A stretch of DNA of 22,130 nucleotides from an uncultured Mesocricetibacter sp. (GTDB lineage Bacteria; Pseudomonadota; Gammaproteobacteria; Enterobacterales; Pasteurellaceae). Shown here one piece after another: positions 1 to 8,097 of the stretch; positions within the stretch are counted from its first letter, which is position 1, and the number at the start of each line of letters is the position of its first letter. The notes beneath the pieces are model-generated. The model saw only the letters and a program-made list of their open reading frames with translations. It had not been told where the DNA came from and searched no databases. Both the position numbers and the translations under genes were made by a program. The stretch lies in the NCBI GenBank assembly GCA_905373425.1, contig CAJPST010000010.1, forward strand, positions 1-22,130, read 5' to 3'.

Positions 1-909
1 AGAAAAAATAAAAATTGAAGTGGTTTTCTCTGATAATCGGGTTTGAATTTGTTCCGATTCGCTATTTACCATCGCTACCTTATCTTGCGCTAATTGTGTA
101 TAGCGAGTATCAATTTTTTTCACCAAGAAATCTATTTGATAAGTTAAAAACTGAATTCGCAAATTCACTCCCGTCAATTGATAGCTGTAATCAATGATTT
201 GCTTGAATTCCTGCTCAATTTTTTTCCATTCGGCTTGAATATCCGCATCTTGAGGTATAGATAAAAAAGAAAAAGTGGATTGTATCGCCGAAAAACTGGC
301 AGGCGAGAAGGCACCTTTGGTCGCGTCTTCAATTAAATTCTCAATTTGGTTGAAGCGAGAGGTAAAAGGTTGCGACGATTGAGAAAGTGCGGTACGTTTT
401 TCCAGTCTTTTTATATGCTCCAAGTACAGTAAGCTTTGGTTTAGCTTGCTAATGATCGTTGTATTGATGATATGTCGTTGATGTGCTTGAAGTAACAATT
501 CTTGTACACTTTTCTCTAATAATTCAATAAATTGCACAATATCGGCAAAAGCAAGGCGTTCTTCCGGCGTAGTATTTTCTTTCACTTCATTGAGTAAATT
601 ATGAACTTGTTGAATGTGATGCGCCAATTGCTCGGAAGATTCTTTATATTCCAATGCTCTAACGGTTTGACTCAACTGAGTGGCATAAGTGGAAATCTGT
701 GTGGTTTTGACACCCAATGTCATTGAGAAAAACATTTGATTAAGGGTTTTGTCACGCAAGTTGGATAAGGAATGGTGAGTAGTGTTCAGCCCCATAATTG
801 CGGTGAAACTAATCGACACTACCAATAAAACGGCGACTGTCACAAAAGCGATTAAACGCAATCTGACACTATAAGAGGTATTTAAAAACGTATTTTTCAA
901 AATATTCAT
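1..909 (-). CDS. TorS-like sensor histidine kinase, N-terminal part (cut by window edge)
   Basis: Reading the minus strand from the ATG at 909 gives 303 codons without a stop, running off the left edge. Residues about 17-40 form a hydrophobic membrane helix. Residues about 41-295 are polar, rich in Gln, Glu, Leu and Ser, and look all-helical. A new hydrophobic run (SIFIFS) starts at the edge, as expected for the second membrane helix before HAMP and kinase domains. A long helical periplasmic module between two helices is the layout of TorS, whose sensor binds an RbsB-like periplasmic protein (TorT). No kinase motif is visible in the window, so the kinase call rests on topology and on the TorR-like regulator at 4656-5396. 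A methyl-accepting chemotaxis protein has similar N-terminal topology and cannot be excluded. No strong ribosome binding site precedes the ATG. Confidence 0.6.
   Translation of the reverse strand, partial: MNILKNTFLNTSYSVRLRLIAFVTVAVLLVVSISFTAIMGLNTTHHSLSNLRDKTLNQMFFSMTLGVKTTQISTYATQLSQTVRALEYKESSEQLAHHIQQVHNLLNEVKENTTPEERLAFADIVQFIELLEKSVQELLLQAHQRHIINTTIISKLNQSLLYLEHIKRLEKRTALSQSSQPFTSRFNQIENLIEDATKGAFSPASFSAIQSTFSFLSIPQDADIQAEWKKIEQEFKQIIDYSYQLTGVNLRIQFLTYQIDFLVKKIDTRYTQLAQDKVAMVNSESEQIQTRLSEKTTSIFIFS
385..393 (+). repeat. DNA uptake signal
   Basis: Perfect AAGTGCGGT within the sensor-kinase gene. On the coding strand it reads ACC GCA CTT (Thr-Ala-Leu). Confidence 0.9.
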
Positions 910-955
910 GGGGTATTCTGAAACCTATCATGGGTTCAAAACTCGGATTTTTTCG

Positions 956-964
956 ACCGCACTT
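956..964 (-). repeat. DNA uptake signal
   Basis: Perfect ACCGCACTT in the divergent region between sensor kinase and transporter. It is the last perfect copy before a 4.8-kb gap. Confidence 0.9.
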
Positions 965-1047
965 TGAACTAACATTAGTTTGATTTTGCCATTTTATCCC
1001 GTTTGGAAATCCAAATTATGACAATTATGAATGAGCTTCAACATTTT

Positions 1048-1057
1048 CTATTCATAT
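1048..1057 (+). promoter_or_regulatory. TorR-box-like decamer upstream of the ABC operon
   Basis: CTATTCATAT differs at one position from the known E. coli TorR box CTGTTCATAT. Upstream, AATTATGA occurs twice in tandem (1014-1021 and 1023-1030). The second copy carries the TTCATA core on the opposite strand. The site lies between the divergent sensor-kinase and transporter genes, where a TorR-like regulator would be expected to act. Binding is inferred, not shown. Confidence 0.4.
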
Positions 1058-1103
1058 TAGTGTGATTTAATCTTAGCAAAATAGTTGCAAAGGGAGAATA
1101 AAG

Positions 1104-2615
1104 ATGGAGCAAACAGAAAAAACATCACCATCTCTACTGCTGGAAATGCGCAATATCGCAAAACGTTTCGGCGACTTTTACGCCTTGCAAAATGTGGACT
1201 TGGATATTTACCGCGGTGAAATTCACGCTTTAATGGGTGAAAACGGCGCAGGTAAAAGTACATTGATGAAAATTCTTGCCGGAGCTTATACCGCTACGTC
1301 AGGAGAAATTAAAATTGATGGTAAGGCGTTTCCAATTTCTTCACCGAAAGATGCAATTAAAGCAGGCATCACCCTAATTTATCAAGAAATCCACTTATCG
1401 CCGAATTTAACCGTGGCTGAAAATATTTTTCTTGGTCAAGAAATCAAAACGTTATTTGGATTGAACCGCAAACAAATGGAACAAGAGGCACAGGAAGTTT
1501 TAAATCGCCTAGGTGCACAATTCTTTTCCTATCAAAAAGTCTCCTCACTTTCTATTGCAGAACAACAACAAGTTGAGATTGCCCGCGCCTTACATCGCAA
1601 CAGTCGGATTTTAGTCATGGATGAACCGACAGCCGCACTTTCGTCACGTGAAACGGAAAAATTGTTTGAACTCATTAAAAAGCTCCGCAATGAAGGGCTG
1701 GCAATTATTTATATCAGCCATCGTATGGCGGAAATTTATGAATTAGCGGATCGCGTTAGTGTATTGCGTGATGGGAAATATGTCGGTTCATTAACTCGCG
1801 AAAACCTAAATGCCAATACATTAGTACAAATGATGGTAGGACGCCCGCTTACGGATTTATTCAATAAAGAAAAGGTGGCGGTGGGTGATGAAGTCATTCG
1901 AGTTGAGAACTTATCCGACGGTAAAAAAGTACAAAATGCCTCATTTGTGGTAAGAGCGGGGGAAATAGTCGGGCTTTCAGGACTGGTTGGTGCGGGTCGC
2001 TCCGAATTGGCGCATTTATTATTCGGTGTTAGCCAACCGACACAGGGGAAAATGTATTTGAACGGCGCGGAAATCAGCTTCAGTTCGCCACGGGACGCAA
2101 TAGTCCATCGTGTTGCATTATTACCCGAAAACCGTAAAGAGGAAGGCCTGTTCCTTGATATGAATGTGTTCAAAAACGTGACAATGGCGACTATTGAACG
2201 GGATGCCACCATGATGGTGATTAATCAGGCAAAAGGCAAACAGGAAACCGAACAAGCCATTAAAAGTTTAAAAATTCGCATACCAAACGCCAACGTAGAT
2301 GTGAGTGGTTTGTCAGGCGGTAACCAACAAAAAGTTTTGCTTTCCCGCTGGATGGCTATTCATCCGAAATTGTTTATTTTAGATGAACCGACCCGTGGTG
2401 TTGACGTAGGAGCCAAAAGTGAAATCTACCGCATGATGACCGACATGGCGAAACAAGGTGTAGCCATTTTAATGATCTCCAGTGAATTGCCCGAAATTGT
2501 AGGAATGAGCGATCGTGTTTATGTGATGCGAGAAGGGCAGATTGTCGGTGAAGTTCAGGATAAAGGTATTAATCAAGAAAATATTATGGCATTGGCTTGC
2601 GGTGCAACTGCATAG
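1104..2615 (+). CDS. sugar ABC transporter ATP-binding protein (RbsA/MglA type)
   Basis: This 503-residue protein has two fused nucleotide-binding domains, the usual size and layout of RbsA, MglA and XylG. The first half has Walker A GENGAGKST at 45-53, the signature-like SIAEQQQVEIARAL and Walker B ILVMDEPTAAL. The second half has the degenerate Walker A (GLVGAGRSE) typical of the family, then LSGGNQQKV and LFILDEPTRGVD. It energises import at the inner face of the inner membrane. AGGGAGAA lies just before the ATG. The permease gene follows after 20 bp and the binding-protein gene after that, so the three form one operon. The substrate cannot be read from the ATPase. The nearby catabolic genes suggest a hexose or ketose. 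Confidence 0.93.
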   Translation: MEQTEKTSPSLLLEMRNIAKRFGDFYALQNVDLDIYRGEIHALMGENGAGKSTLMKILAGAYTATSGEIKIDGKAFPISSPKDAIKAGITLIYQEIHLSPNLTVAENIFLGQEIKTLFGLNRKQMEQEAQEVLNRLGAQFFSYQKVSSLSIAEQQQVEIARALHRNSRILVMDEPTAALSSRETEKLFELIKKLRNEGLAIIYISHRMAEIYELADRVSVLRDGKYVGSLTRENLNANTLVQMMVGRPLTDLFNKEKVAVGDEVIRVENLSDGKKVQNASFVVRAGEIVGLSGLVGAGRSELAHLLFGVSQPTQGKMYLNGAEISFSSPRDAIVHRVALLPENRKEEGLFLDMNVFKNVTMATIERDATMMVINQAKGKQETEQAIKSLKIRIPNANVDVSGLSGGNQQKVLLSRWMAIHPKLFILDEPTRGVDVGAKSEIYRMMTDMAKQGVAILMISSELPEIVGMSDRVYVMREGQIVGEVQDKGINQENIMALACGATA

Positions 2616-2635
2616 CCGGATAAGGAGAAGTAAAA

Positions 2636-3607
2636 ATGGAAAACGCAGCAACTAAACCAACCATTAAAAAACTGGCGCTTGCCGACACAATGCAGGCTAT
2701 GGGGATTTTGCCCGTCTTAATTCTAATTGTGATTATCTTTTCTTTTATCGCACCGAATTTTATGACCGAAGCCAATATGATGAATATTACCCGTCAGGCA
2801 TCAATTAATATTGTGTTGGCGGCAGGTATGACATTCGTGATTTTAACCGGTGGGATCGACTTATCGGTAGGCTCTATTTTAGGTGTAACCGCCGTTATGG
2901 CATTAGTCGGCTCGCTGAATCCGGCATTAGCTGATTTTGCTGTGCCTATTGCATTGATCGCCGGCCTGGGAATGGGTGTGTTTAACGGCTTATTAGTGGC
3001 TTATGCCGGCTTACCGCCATTTATTGTGACGCTGGGTACTTATACCGCCTTACGCGGTGCGGCATATTTGGTGGCAGACGGCACAACCGTCATTAACTCT
3101 AAAATATCCTTCGATTGGATCGGGAACGGATACCTCGGTTCTATACCGTGGTTAGTAATTATTGCCTTTGCCGTGATTGCAGTCTGTTGGTTTATTTTGC
3201 GTCGGACTACATTAGGTACGCATATCTATGCCGTAGGGGGCAATTTACAGGCAGCCCGTTTAACCGGTATCAAAGTTTCTTTAGTTTTAATCTTCGTTTA
3301 TGCCACCAGCGGTTTACTGTCAGGGCTCGGTGGTGTAATGAGCGCATCACGTTTATACAGCGCCAATGGTAATCTCGGTGTCGGCTATGAACTGGATGCT
3401 ATTGCAGCAGTTATTCTGGGCGGTACCAGCTTTGTCGGCGGTATCGGCACGATTACCGGCACACTTATCGGTGCGCTTATCATCGCCACCCTGAATAACG
3501 GGATGACTTTAATGGGCGTATCTTATTTCTGGCAGCTTGTTATTAAAGGCGGGGTAATTATCGTTGCTGTATTAATTGATAAATACCGTACGCGCAAAGC
3601 AAGTTAG
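2636..3607 (+). CDS. sugar ABC transporter permease (RbsC type)
   Basis: This 323-residue, very hydrophobic protein has about 8-10 membrane helices and belongs to the RbsC/BPD_transp_2 family. Family-typical stretches are visible, including NIVLAAGMTFVILTGGIDLSVGS near residue 60 (shown only in part by motif: TGGIDLSVGS), a GGNLQAARLTGI-type cytoplasmic loop near 205, and LGGTSFVGG near 265. It would form the homodimeric channel for the ATPase encoded just upstream. A strong AAGGAG lies about 10 bases before the start. The N-terminal 20 residues are cytoplasmic and charged. Confidence 0.93.
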   Translation: MENAATKPTIKKLALADTMQAMGILPVLILIVIIFSFIAPNFMTEANMMNITRQASINIVLAAGMTFVILTGGIDLSVGSILGVTAVMALVGSLNPALADFAVPIALIAGLGMGVFNGLLVAYAGLPPFIVTLGTYTALRGAAYLVADGTTVINSKISFDWIGNGYLGSIPWLVIIAFAVIAVCWFILRRTTLGTHIYAVGGNLQAARLTGIKVSLVLIFVYATSGLLSGLGGVMSASRLYSANGNLGVGYELDAIAAVILGGTSFVGGIGTITGTLIGALIIATLNNGMTLMGVSYFWQLVIKGGVIIVAVLIDKYRTRKAS

Positions 3608-3659
3608 TCGGCAACAATGTTGTAACCTTTTTATTAAACCACTCAATGGGAGATGTTAT

Positions 3660-4589
3660 ATGAAATTAAAAACATTAGCCGTATCCGTAATGTTGGCAAC
3701 CGCTTCTTTTGCTCAGGCAAAAGAATTAAAATCCATCGGCGTAACCGTAGGCGACTTAGCCAATCCGTTCTTCGTGCAAATTGCTAAAGGTGCCGAGTTA
3801 AAAGCAAAAGAATTAGCGGGTGATAAAGTTAACGTAACTTCTGTTTCCAGCGGTTACGACTTGGGGCAACAAGTTGCACAAATAGACAACTTCATTGCAG
3901 CAAAAACCGATATGATTATCCTAAACGCAGCTGACTCACAAGGTATCGGACCTGCTGTTAAACGTGCTCGCGATGCAGGTATTGTGGTTGTTGCGGTTGA
4001 CGTAGCCGCCGACGGAGCCAATGCAACCGTTACCTCCAACAACTATCAAGCGGGTGAAATCGCCTGTCAAACCATTACCGATAAAATTAACGGTAAAGGT
4101 AATGTAGTCATCATCAACGGACCACCGGTTTCTGCAGTGCAAGATCGCGTGAAAGGCTGCATGGATATATTAGCAAAACATAAAGAAATCAAATTATTAT
4201 CCCATAACCAAAACGCTAAAGGCAGTCGTGAAGGTGGTTTGGAAGTAATGACCTCCCTGTTAATTGCACATCCAAAAATTGATGCGGTTTTTGCGATTAA
4301 CGACCCAACCGCAATCGGTGCGGATTTGGCGGCTAAACAAGCACAACGCAGCGAATTCTTCATTATGGGAGTAGACGGTTCTCCTGACGGTGAAGATGCC
4401 TTGAAACAAGAAAGTAGCCTATTCCGCGGAACGCCGGCACAAGACCCTCAGGTGATGGCGGCAAAAGCGGTAGAAATCGGTTATGACATTTTGCAAGGCA
4501 AACCGGCACCGGAGCAACCAGTGTTGATCCCGGTAACCTTAATTGATCGTAATAACATCAAAGATTACAAAGGCTGGACGGTAAAATAA
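3660..4589 (+). CDS. periplasmic sugar-binding protein of the ABC transporter (RbsB family)
   Basis: I start the gene at 3660, not at the upstream in-frame ATG (3576), because 3660 has GGGAGA in front of it and opens a clean signal peptide (MKLKTLAVSVMLATASFAQA, probably cut before KELKS). The upstream start would add 28 non-signal residues overlapping the permease gene. The 309-residue product is a type I periplasmic binding protein of the RbsB/COG1879 family: a KSIGVTVGDLANPFF start, an INDPTAIGA hinge region and a VDGSPDGEDAL segment. There is no lipobox, so it is soluble in the periplasm. It delivers substrate to the permease. Because it sits next to a TorS-like sensor, it could also act as a co-receptor, as TorT does (inference). 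The ligand is unknown. Confidence 0.9.
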   Translation: MKLKTLAVSVMLATASFAQAKELKSIGVTVGDLANPFFVQIAKGAELKAKELAGDKVNVTSVSSGYDLGQQVAQIDNFIAAKTDMIILNAADSQGIGPAVKRARDAGIVVVAVDVAADGANATVTSNNYQAGEIACQTITDKINGKGNVVIINGPPVSAVQDRVKGCMDILAKHKEIKLLSHNQNAKGSREGGLEVMTSLLIAHPKIDAVFAINDPTAIGADLAAKQAQRSEFFIMGVDGSPDGEDALKQESSLFRGTPAQDPQVMAAKAVEIGYDILQGKPAPEQPVLIPVTLIDRNNIKDYKGWTVK

Positions 4590-4606
4590 GGTCGGCTAAG
4601 ACCTGA

Positions 4607-4636
4607 TTGGGTACGGTGTGTCATACCCGTACCCAA
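4607..4636. terminator. stem-loop between the convergent binding-protein and regulator genes
   Basis: A perfect 10-bp stem, TTGGGTACGG with CCGTACCCAA, encloses a 10-nt loop. It lies in the 66-bp gap where the transporter operon and the response regulator converge. There is no clear T tract on either side, so it may end transcription weakly or protect mRNA 3' ends. Confidence 0.6.
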
Positions 4637-4655
4637 AATTACAACCTAACTGATT

Positions 4656-5396
4656 TTAACAGGCCGAAGAGTTGGTAGAACAGGGGTCAACGGAGCAGGC
4701 AAATAAATAACCTGAACCACGGACAGTTTGAATGAAAGTCGGTGATTTGACATTAGGTTCGATCTTCTTGCGCAACCGCATAATTAATACGTCAATAGTG
4801 CGGTCAAAAATTTCTAAATTTTCACTATGCGTAAGTTCTAATAATTTTTGACGCGATAAAACTTTCTGTGAATGCGAAACCAACGCATAAAGTAGCACAT
4901 ATTCCCCTTGCGTCAATTCGACTTCTTGTTTTTGCGGGGAAAAGAGTTTGTGATTATCCGTATCCAAAATCCAATGGTTAAATTTAAATCCGTTATGCAT
5001 ATGATCTGAAGCGACAGATTGTGGTTGAGTGCGTCGAATTGCCGCTTTAGCACGAGCAATAACTACGCGCGGGTAGAACGGCTTAGCGATATAATCGTCA
5101 GCCCCCATTTCCAACCCTACCACCACGTCGGATTCTGAATTTAAACCGCTTAACATAATAATCGGAGCACGAGTAAGGTTTTTTAAACGCTGTAATAAAA
5201 CCAATCCGTTAATGTCAGGCAAAATAAGATCTAAAAAGACCAATGCAAAATCAGGTCGAGTTTGTAGTAACATTAATGCGTCTTCGCCGTTTTGAACGCT
5301 AACAACATCATAACCGTATTCTTCAAACGCATCGGTTAACAACTCGCAAATGTGAATATCGTCATCAATAATAAGAATTGAAGTTTTAGGTGACAT
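4656..5396 (-). CDS. OmpR-family response regulator, TorR-like
   Basis: This 246-residue protein has a receiver domain at 1-120 and a winged-helix DNA-binding domain at about 140-235. Receiver residues are intact: acidic D11-D13, phospho-acceptor D56 (FLDLILPD), S83 and K105 (AKPF). The output domain has LTQGEYVLL, a recognition-helix region RTIDVLIMRLRKKIE and the wing TVRGSGYLF. It would control transcription in response to phosphorylation, most plausibly by the sensor kinase encoded 3.7 kb away across the transporter operon. The gene converges with the binding-protein gene and diverges from the catabolic operon, so its product could act on both. The C-terminal tail is Cys/Ser-rich (CSVDPCSTNSSAC), which is unusual. 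Confidence 0.9.
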   Translation of the reverse strand: MSPKTSILIIDDDIHICELLTDAFEEYGYDVVSVQNGEDALMLLQTRPDFALVFLDLILPDINGLVLLQRLKNLTRAPIIMLSGLNSESDVVVGLEMGADDYIAKPFYPRVVIARAKAAIRRTQPQSVASDHMHNGFKFNHWILDTDNHKLFSPQKQEVELTQGEYVLLYALVSHSQKVLSRQKLLELTHSENLEIFDRTIDVLIMRLRKKIEPNVKSPTFIQTVRGSGYLFACSVDPCSTNSSAC

Positions 5397-5505
5397 TACG
5401 TTATCCGTGAATCATGATAAATGATGTAAGTATATAAAATCAGAACGGAAAAAAATATTAACCGGATCACAAAATCGACATTTTATTTGATTTTAAGGAG
5501 TATTT

Positions 5506-6420
5506 ATGCGAATTGGTATTGATTTAGGCGGCACCAAAATTGAAGTTATCGCGCTTTCCAATTCAGGAGAAGAGCTGTTCCGCAAGCGAATTCCGACACC
5601 ACGCGGCTCTTATCCGGATACCTTGGCGGCAATCAAAAGCCTGGTAGATGATGCGGAACAAGCCACAGGACAAACAGGAACTGTCGGCATCGGCATTCCC
5701 GGCACCATTTCACCTTTTACCGGTAAAGTAAAAAATGCCAATTCCGTGTGGTTAAACGGACAAAAATTAGACCAAGATTTAACCGCACTTTTACAGCGTG
5801 AAGTGCGGGTGGCAAACGATGCTAACTGCATGGCGGTATCTGAAGCCACTGACGGTGCGGGGGCTGGAAAAAATATCGTCCTCGCTCTGATTTTAGGTAC
5901 CGGAAGCGGCTCGGGTATTGTGATTAACGGTAAACCTCTTAACGGCGCCAACGGCATCGGCGGGGAATGGGGACATAATTCCTTGCCTTGGCAGGATGAA
6001 GAAGAGCAAACCATAGCGCGACAAAACCAATGTTATTGCGGCAAATACGGTTGTGTCGAGCAATTTGTATCAGGAACGGGCTTGTGTGACGATTATGAAC
6101 GCCGTTCGGGTCAGCGTCTCAAAGGTGATGAAATCGTGCGTTTGGCAGAACAAGGTGATGCCACAGCGGAACAAACTCTACAAGCCTATGAGCGCCGTCT
6201 CGCCAAGGCATTAGCCGCTTATGTGAATACCCTCGATCCCGATGTCGTGGTTTTTGCCGGAGGCGTGTGCAATATTGAGCGCCTTTATACCAACGTGCCG
6301 CGTCTGCTAAACGATTATATTTTCGGTCGAGAATATTTCACCGAAATCAAAAAAGCGGTACACGGTGACTCCAGTGGAGTACGCGGTGCCGCTTGGCTAT
6401 GGGGTTTGGATGAAAGTTAG
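5506..6420 (+). CDS. mak: ROK-family fructokinase, Mak-like
   Basis: This 304-residue ROK sugar kinase closely resembles E. coli Mak (302 residues) throughout, as far as can be judged from memory: MRIGIDLGGTK start, TVGIGIPGTISP, VKNANS, WLNGQ and the C-terminal HGDSSGVRGAAWLWG. The ATP motif DLGGTK is at 6-11 and catalytic D105 sits in ANDAN. GEWGHN (153-158) and CYCGKYGC (176-183) supply the ROK zinc site. Mak phosphorylates fructose and mannose at C6. Here it begins the catabolic operon and would make fructose 6-phosphate (or a related 6-phosphate). AAGGAG lies 7 bases before the start. The specificity is inferred from the resemblance. Confidence 0.85.
   Translation: MRIGIDLGGTKIEVIALSNSGEELFRKRIPTPRGSYPDTLAAIKSLVDDAEQATGQTGTVGIGIPGTISPFTGKVKNANSVWLNGQKLDQDLTALLQREVRVANDANCMAVSEATDGAGAGKNIVLALILGTGSGSGIVINGKPLNGANGIGGEWGHNSLPWQDEEEQTIARQNQCYCGKYGCVEQFVSGTGLCDDYERRSGQRLKGDEIVRLAEQGDATAEQTLQAYERRLAKALAAYVNTLDPDVVVFAGGVCNIERLYTNVPRLLNDYIFGREYFTEIKKAVHGDSSGVRGAAWLWGLDES
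5782..5790 (-). repeat. DNA uptake signal
   Basis: Perfect copy inside the fructokinase gene, read as Thr-Ala-Leu. An 8/9 match in the opposite direction (AAGTGCGGG) lies 10 bases further on. Confidence 0.9.
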
Positions 6421-6488
6421 CAATCCGACCTAACAGTTAAAAAGAGCGGTCAGTTTTCAAGCTATTTAAAAAAACGGCTGAAAAATGC

Positions 6489-6497
6489 ACCGCACTT
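6489..6497 (-). repeat. DNA uptake signal
   Basis: Perfect copy just before the isomerase gene. A degenerate inverted partner (AGAGCGGT near 6443) lies 40 bases upstream. Confidence 0.9.
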
Positions 6498-6520
6498 TTA
6501 TAGACGACAAGGAGTTTAAA

Positions 6521-7210
6521 ATGAAACGTTCTGACATCAATCACGCCATTCAACAAGCTAAAAGCCTGATGGCGCAATATTATTTTCACTTACCGTCTTT
6601 TGCACAATATCATCTGGAAGATTGGCACAACTTCGATTATCAAACCAAACAAGAAATCCTAGATGCCCGTCTTGGCTGGGATGTAACCGACTTTAATTTA
6701 GGGCGGTTCGAACAATTCGGTTTAACCCTGTTTACCATTCGAAATCAATCGCCACATAACGGCAAGCCTTATGCGGAAAAAATCATGTTGGTAAAGGAAA
6801 ACCAAGTCACACCAATGCATTATCACTGGAAAAAAATGGAAGATATTATCAACCGTGGTGGAGGCAACCTTATCGTACAACTTTATCGGCGTGATGAAGA
6901 AACCGACTTACTGGACGAACAAGCCGAGATTAGCGTTGCGGTTGACGGCGAGCGAATCACTTTGCCTGCCGGTGGCTACGTGACGTTGAAACCGGGACAA
7001 AGTATTTGCTTAACGCCACTGCTCTATCATAGCTTTTGGGCAGAAAAAGGTTTTGGCGATGTATTGGCGGGTGAGGTGTCAATGGCAAACGACGATTTGA
7101 CCGATAACCGTTTTCTTGAACCGTTAGGTCGTTTTTCTACGGTTGAGGAAGATGAAACGCCACTTCATTTATTATGTAGTGACTACGAACATTATCTTGA
7201 AGGGATTTAA
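6521..7210 (+). CDS. D-lyxose/D-mannose-type sugar isomerase (cupin)
   Basis: I start at 6521, which has AAGGAG at 6509-6514, rather than at the ATG at 6485, which lies inside an uptake signal with no ribosome binding site. The 229-residue product resembles the D-lyxose isomerase family (EC 5.3.1.15), cupin-fold enzymes of about 227 residues that interconvert D-lyxose/D-xylulose and D-mannose/D-fructose. Likely metal ligands are visible: H100 and H102 (MHYHWKKMED), E107 and H170 (PLLYHSFW). The neighbouring fructokinase and aldolase make mannose-to-fructose conversion plausible in vivo. The gene is followed after 2 bp by the aldolase gene, so the two are co-translated. Confidence 0.82.
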   Translation: MKRSDINHAIQQAKSLMAQYYFHLPSFAQYHLEDWHNFDYQTKQEILDARLGWDVTDFNLGRFEQFGLTLFTIRNQSPHNGKPYAEKIMLVKENQVTPMHYHWKKMEDIINRGGGNLIVQLYRRDEETDLLDEQAEISVAVDGERITLPAGGYVTLKPGQSICLTPLLYHSFWAEKGFGDVLAGEVSMANDDLTDNRFLEPLGRFSTVEEDETPLHLLCSDYEHYLEGI

Positions 7211-7212
7211 CC

Positions 7213-8097
7213 ATGAAATTACTTAATTTGAAAAATATTCTGGCAGTTGCCGATCAACATAAATTCGGCGTAGGTGCGTTCAACGCGATTGATTCAAACT
7301 TCATAGACGCAGTTTTTCACGCCGCACAAACGAATCGTTCGCCGATCATCATTAATGTTGCGGAAGTGCATTTAAAATATATTGATATTTTCTCCACTTC
7401 TGAATATATCAAGAAAAAAGCAGCTTTATCAGGTCTGCCTGTCTGTTTGAATCTGGATCACGGCTTAACTTTTCCAACCATCGAAAAAGCTATCCAGTGC
7501 GGTTTTTCTTCCGTGATGTTTGACGGTTCAAGTCTGCCTTATGAAGAAAATATCGCGCAAACCCGCAAAGTAGTGGAATTATGTCGCAATCACGGCATTT
7601 CCGTTGAAGGCGAACTCGGCGCGGTGGGCGGTGATGAAGGCGGAGCGTTAGAAAGTGCGGCGGACGAAGCCCTTTACACCAAAGTAGAACAAGCCAAAGA
7701 ATTTGTCGATGCAACAGGTATCGATGCATTGGCGGTTGCTATCGGCAATACTCACGGTAAATACAAAGGTGAACCAAAACTGGATTTCCAACGCCTACAA
7801 CAAATCGATCAAGCCGTATCTGTGCCTTTGGTATTACACGGCGGCTCCGGCATTAGCGCACAAGATTTCCGCAAAACCATTGAACTGGGTATTTGCAAAA
7901 TTAATTTCTTCACCGGTATGTCGCAAGCTGCAATTCAAAGTATCGAGCAAGACGTACGCAGTGCAGGATTGGAACAACGTTATAATTACTATTTGATTAT
8001 GATGGAAAAAATGCAACGGGCAATCAGCGATACCGTAGCGGAACAAATGAGCATTTTTGGCAGCGTAAACAAGGCTGAACTGTATGGTAAACCTTAA
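7213..8097 (+). CDS. class II ketose-bisphosphate aldolase
   Basis: This 294-residue protein has the class II fructose/tagatose-bisphosphate aldolase fold. It shows GVGAFNAID, the catalytic LDHG (D82, zinc ligand H83), VEGELGAVGGDEGG (E134), AIGNTHGKY (H181) and LHGGSGI (H209). The family cleaves ketose 1,6-bisphosphates (or ketose 1-phosphates) to dihydroxyacetone phosphate and an aldehyde. It sits between the isomerase and PfkB kinase genes, overlapping the latter by 14 bp. That makes it the last step of the pathway. Whether the substrate is fructose, tagatose or another bisphosphate cannot be told from sequence. Confidence 0.88.
   Translation: MKLLNLKNILAVADQHKFGVGAFNAIDSNFIDAVFHAAQTNRSPIIINVAEVHLKYIDIFSTSEYIKKKAALSGLPVCLNLDHGLTFPTIEKAIQCGFSSVMFDGSSLPYEENIAQTRKVVELCRNHGISVEGELGAVGGDEGGALESAADEALYTKVEQAKEFVDATGIDALAVAIGNTHGKYKGEPKLDFQRLQQIDQAVSVPLVLHGGSGISAQDFRKTIELGICKINFFTGMSQAAIQSIEQDVRSAGLEQRYNYYLIMMEKMQRAISDTVAEQMSIFGSVNKAELYGKP

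Noticed and set aside
1736..2212. Long minus-strand open frame inside the ABC ATPase gene
   Set aside because: It is a shadow of a well-supported gene, with no ribosome binding site and no family resemblance.
3576..3659. Upstream in-frame ATG extending the binding-protein gene by 28 residues
   Set aside because: The extension overlaps the permease gene, lacks a ribosome binding site and would bury the signal peptide.
5467..5471. TCACA as part of a CRP site before the fructokinase operon
   Set aside because: The matching TGTGA half at the required spacing is missing.
6485..6520. Upstream ATG for the isomerase
   Set aside because: The extra 12 residues are encoded by an uptake signal, and the ribosome binding site is placed for the ATG at 6521.
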